A stretch of 9,481 nucleotides of DNA from UBA6921 sp964532385 (GTDB lineage Bacteria > Pseudomonadota > Gammaproteobacteria > SG8-11): positions 1-9,481 of the forward strand of contig CAZHHW010000117.1 in the NCBI GenBank assembly GCA_964532385.1. Reading direction: 5' to 3'. Made by a program: the position numbers and the translations under genes. This document shows, piece after piece, positions 6,531-9,481 of the stretch (positions within the stretch are counted from its first letter, which is position 1; the number at the start of each line of letters is the position of its first letter). The notes under the pieces are model-generated. The model was not told where the DNA came from, did no database searches, and saw only the letters and a list, made by a program, of their open reading frames with translations.

Positions 6531-7760
6531 CTATCCACCTCCGCCACCAACCACTGATCCCATCTTGAAAATAGGCAAGTACATTGCAATGACCAAACCG
6601 CCGATGAGTACGCCCAGGAAGGCCATGATCATGGGTTCCAACAGGCTGGTCAGTCCATCGACAGCATTGTCGACATCTTCTTCATAGAAGTCAGCAACCT
6701 TGGCGAGCATCGCATCAACGGAGCCTGCTTCTTCACCGATGGCGATCATTTGCACGACCATATTAGGAAACAGCCCAGCCTCCTTCATACACACATTCAG
6801 CTGGGTACCTGTTGATACATCGTCGCGCATTTTCATGATTTTCTCTTCGTACACCACATTGCCAGAGGCTTGAGCGACCGTAGTCATCGATTCGACCAAG
6901 GGCATGCCTGCTGCAAACATAGTCGATAAGGTGCGCGCGAACCGTGCAATGGTTGCTTTAGTTAAGATCCCGCCGATCACTGGAATCTTGAGCATGAAGC
7001 GGTCCAGGAAATGATTAAAGGCCTTCGAACGTTTTTTTAGCTGCATCATTCCATACACCGCCCCGCCAATGGCGCCAAATATGGCCCACCAATAGGCAAC
7101 AAAAATATCGGAGAGGCGTACCACGAACTTTGTGAGTGCAGGCAAGTCGGCGCCGAATCCTTTGAACATCTCGGCGAACTGCGGAATGACAAAAATCATC
7201 AGAATGGCGGTGATGATAAAAGCAAACGCAATGACGGCAATGGGATAAAACAACGCTTTTTTGATCTTCCCTTTGATGGCCTCGACTTTTTCTTTGTAGG
7301 TGGCAATTTTTTTGAGCAGTGTTTCGAGTGTGCCGGATTGTTCGCCTGCGGCAACCAAGCTGCATACGAGTTCGTCAAAATAGAGCGGGTGCTTGGCAAG
7401 CGATTCAGCAAGCCCGGTGCCGCCCTCGACATCCGATTTAATCGCCAGAATTAAATCTTGCATGGAAGGGTTTTCGTGGCCGCGGCCGACAATTTCAAAC
7501 GCCTGTACCAGAGGTACACCAGCGGTCATCATGGTCGCCAACTGGCGGGTAAATAGAGCGATGTCTTTCGGGCCGATGCTTTTTTTGCCGCGCGTCATTG
7601 AAGATTTCTTTTTAATGCGTGTTGCATTAATTCCCTGACGGCGCAACTCGGCGCGGATCAATGCCTCGCTTGAGCCGAGGGATTCGCCTTTTTTCTTTTT
7701 GCCGGTTTTATCCATGCCTTCCCAGGCAAAGGTCGCGGTCGCAGCAGTGGTTTTAGCCAT
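6531..7760 (-). CDS. pilC: Type IV pilus inner-membrane platform protein PilC
   Basis: PilC is the polytopic inner-membrane platform (GspF family) on which the PilB and PilT ATPases act to add or remove pilins. The protein has 409 residues, normal for the family. It has two GspF repeats: one around 69-192, beginning LFTRQLATMMTAGVPLVQAF, and one around 272-394, beginning ARFARTLSTMFAAGMPLVES. Each contains the AAGEQSG/AIGEEAGS-type segment (137-143 and 340-347). Membrane helices are at about 170-192, 218-240 and 374-396. A lysine-rich stretch (47-60) precedes the first repeat. The C-terminus ends in five glycines after MGSVV, which I do not recognise as usual. The ATG at 7760 has AAGGAA 6 nt upstream and lies 3 nt after the pilB stop, so the two are cotranscribed and probably translationally linked. 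Confidence 0.97.
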   Translation of the reverse strand: MAKTTAATATFAWEGMDKTGKKKKGESLGSSEALIRAELRRQGINATRIKKKSSMTRGKKSIGPKDIALFTRQLATMMTAGVPLVQAFEIVGRGHENPSMQDLILAIKSDVEGGTGLAESLAKHPLYFDELVCSLVAAGEQSGTLETLLKKIATYKEKVEAIKGKIKKALFYPIAVIAFAFIITAILMIFVIPQFAEMFKGFGADLPALTKFVVRLSDIFVAYWWAIFGAIGGAVYGMMQLKKRSKAFNHFLDRFMLKIPVIGGILTKATIARFARTLSTMFAAGMPLVESMTTVAQASGNVVYEEKIMKMRDDVSTGTQLNVCMKEAGLFPNMVVQMIAIGEEAGSVDAMLAKVADFYEEDVDNAVDGLTSLLEPMIMAFLGVLIGGLVIAMYLPIFKMGSVVGGGGG

Positions 7761-7763
7761 GAT

Positions 7764-9479
7764 TTATTCCTTCGTCACTCTCGAGACTTCTTCAATACTG
7801 GTGAGACCATCTTTCATTTTTTTAATTCCGGACTCGCGTAAGTCCGGGATGCCTTCCTTTTTCGCCTGATCGGCAATCTGCATCGAATTGCCCCCTTCCA
7901 TGATGATGCGGCCCATGGCCTCTGAAATGGGCACTACTTGATAAATACCGACACGCCCTTTGTAACCATTGCTGCATTGGTCGCAACCTTTGGGGCCGAA
8001 GAGTTTCAGGCCGGTCAATTCCTGTTCCTTGAATCCGAAAGCCAGCAGCTGCTCGCGCGGAATATTGACCGGTTGTTTGCAATGGCCACACAAGCGCCGT
8101 GCCAGGCGTTGCGCAATAATTAACGACACCGATGATGCAATATTGAATGGCGCGACACCCATGTTCAGTAAGCGGGTCAGGGTTTGCGGTGCATCGTTGG
8201 TATGCAAGGTGGATAATACCAAGTGGCCGGTTTGCGCCGCCTTGATGGCGATTTCGGCGGTTTCCAGATCGCGAATTTCACCGACCATGATCACGTCCGG
8301 ATCTTGGCGCAAGAAGGCGCGCAAAGCATTCGCGAAAGTCAGGCCGACCTTGGGATTCACATTCACCTGATTGACGCCGGGCAGGTTGATTTCCGCAGGG
8401 TCTTCCGCCGTGGAGATATTGCGATCTTCGGTATTAAGAATATTCAAACCGGTGTACAGCGATACGGTTTTACCGCTCCCGGTCGGTCCGGTGACCAGGA
8501 TCAGGCCCTGCGGTTTGGCAAGCGCCTCCAAGTAATGTTTCTTCTGAAAATCTTCATAGCCTAAGGCATCAATGCCGAGCTTGGCGCTGGACGGATCGAG
8601 GATACGCATGACGATTTTTTCACCCCACAACGTGGGGCAACAGTTCACACGAAAGTCGATGGCGCGGTTTTTCGACAGCTTCATTTTCATGCGCCCGTCT
8701 TGCGGAACGCGGCGTTCTGAAATGTCGAGACGCGACATCACCTTTAAACGCGCGGCCATTTTTCCGGACAAGGCAATGGGCGGTGAAGCAACTTCATGCA
8801 AGACGCCGTCTTGCCGGTAACGAACGCGAAAAGTTTTTTCATAAGGTTCGAAATGAATATCCGATGCGCCCCGGTTAATGGCGTCGAGCAGCACTTTATT
8901 GACGAAGCGCACTACCGGGGTGTCGTCAACACTGGAGTCATCGCCCGCACCGGGTGCGGCGCCCTCCTCATCGCTGCTGATTTCAAGATCGTCGAGATCT
9001 GTGTCGCCCAGATCCTGCAATGTCGTATTAGTGGCATCCAGCGCCGTGTCGATGAATTTGGCGAGCTTGTTTTCCTCAACCAGAATCGGTTCGGTGCTCA
9101 GTCCGGAATGAAACTTGATGTCGTCGAGTGCCTGCAGATTCGTGGGATCCGACAACGCAATGAACAACTTGTTGCCGCGTTTAAACAACGGCAATGCATG
9201 ATGCTGGCGGATCAGTTTTTCTTCGACCAGTTTGGTGATATCGCCGTCCAGCTCCACCATTGCAAGATCAAGCAGGGGGTAACCGAACTCGTGTGATGCC
9301 GAAGCCGCGATATCCGCCGGCGGCACCAGATTGTGTTCGACTAAATAGGAAACAAACGGCGCCTTCTTCTTGAGCGCCGCATCATAATGACGTTGCGCAT
9401 CGGCCTCCGCCAGATGCCCCTCCTGCACCAGCCGCCGTGCCAGCCCGCTGAGTTTTATTTGTGCGCTTTGCGTCGCCAT
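7764..9479 (-). CDS. pilB: Type IV pilus extension ATPase PilB
   Basis: PilB is the hexameric cytoplasmic ATPase (GspE family) that powers pilus extension. The 571 residues match the usual ~566. The N-terminal MshEN-like domain (about 1-150) is joined by an acidic linker (about 157-186). The ATPase core holds the arginine-rich N2 region (206-262), Walker A GPTGSGKT (331-338), the Asp box (around 357-363, AEDPAE), Walker B DPDVIMVGE (393-401) with Glu401, and the His box (418-428, with His419 and His426). A zinc-binding tetracysteine follows: Cys464-x2-Cys467 and Cys499-x2-Cys502. All key residues are present. The ATG at 9479 is chosen because the following IKLSGLARRLVQEG aligns with known PilB N-termini; only 2 bases of upstream sequence remain, so the promoter and ribosome site are outside. 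It is the first visible gene of the leftward pil block. Confidence 0.97.
   Translation of the reverse strand: MATQSAQIKLSGLARRLVQEGHLAEADAQRHYDAALKKKAPFVSYLVEHNLVPPADIAASASHEFGYPLLDLAMVELDGDITKLVEEKLIRQHHALPLFKRGNKLFIALSDPTNLQALDDIKFHSGLSTEPILVEENKLAKFIDTALDATNTTLQDLGDTDLDDLEISSDEEGAAPGAGDDSSVDDTPVVRFVNKVLLDAINRGASDIHFEPYEKTFRVRYRQDGVLHEVASPPIALSGKMAARLKVMSRLDISERRVPQDGRMKMKLSKNRAIDFRVNCCPTLWGEKIVMRILDPSSAKLGIDALGYEDFQKKHYLEALAKPQGLILVTGPTGSGKTVSLYTGLNILNTEDRNISTAEDPAEINLPGVNQVNVNPKVGLTFANALRAFLRQDPDVIMVGEIRDLETAEIAIKAAQTGHLVLSTLHTNDAPQTLTRLLNMGVAPFNIASSVSLIIAQRLARRLCGHCKQPVNIPREQLLAFGFKEQELTGLKLFGPKGCDQCSNGYKGRVGIYQVVPISEAMGRIIMEGGNSMQIADQAKKEGIPDLRESGIKKMKDGLTSIEEVSRVTKE
7767..7772 (-). promoter_or_regulatory. 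pilC ribosome binding site inside the end of pilB
   Basis: AAGGAA forms the last two sense codons (Lys-Glu) of pilB and lies 6 nt before the pilC ATG. It decides the pilC start and indicates translation of pilC by ribosomes finishing pilB. Confidence 0.75.
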
Positions 9480-9481
9480 AG

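Overview
The window is a housekeeping and type IV pilus region of a Pseudomonadota chromosome, most likely a gammaproteobacterium or a betaproteobacterium; the sequence alone does not separate the two. The evidence is the gene content and order: secA, argJ, a MutT-type Nudix gene, then on the opposite strand yacG, zapD, coaE, pilD, pilC and pilB. As remembered rather than searched, this resembles the E. coli secA-mutT-yacG-zapD-coaE-hofC-hofB block and the Pseudomonas secA-argJ-mutT and pilBCD-coaE-yacG blocks. ZapD and YacG are themselves typical of beta/gammaproteobacteria.

Plus strand, 1-3888. The window opens inside secA (C-terminal half of the Sec translocase ATPase). A 191-bp inverted-repeat element flanked by TA (1310-1504) follows. 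Its right end runs exactly into the argJ start codon and carries the argJ Shine-Dalgarno sequence. argJ (arginine biosynthesis) is complete. Between argJ and the next gene lies a 101-bp nested palindrome (REP/BIME-like) made of two facing copies of a small hairpin. The last plus-strand gene is a fusion of a MutT-like Nudix hydrolase with a divergent thiamin-phosphate-synthase-like (ThiE/TenI) domain.

Minus strand, 9479-3908. Six genes read leftward in the order pilB, pilC, pilD, coaE, zapD, yacG. Spacings are tight: 3 nt between pilB and pilC, 67 between pilC and pilD, 33 between pilD and coaE, 70 between coaE and zapD, and a 4-nt overlap between zapD and yacG. They probably form one or two operons. 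PilB (extension ATPase), PilC (inner-membrane platform) and PilD (prepilin peptidase/methyltransferase) belong to the type IV pilus machine. The pilin gene itself is not in the window. CoaE makes coenzyme A, ZapD bundles FtsZ at the division site, and YacG is a small zinc protein that inhibits DNA gyrase. The two blocks converge in a 19-bp gap that contains a short hairpin.

All the genes belong to known families. I found no undescribed multi-gene system. The items most worth a second look are the MITE-like element that supplies the argJ translation start, the nested palindrome after argJ, and the altered active-site positions in the ThiE-like half of the fusion protein. No stretch longer than 300 bases lacks a gene; the longest intergenic regions (1296-1503 and 2722-2895) are largely filled by the two repeat elements.
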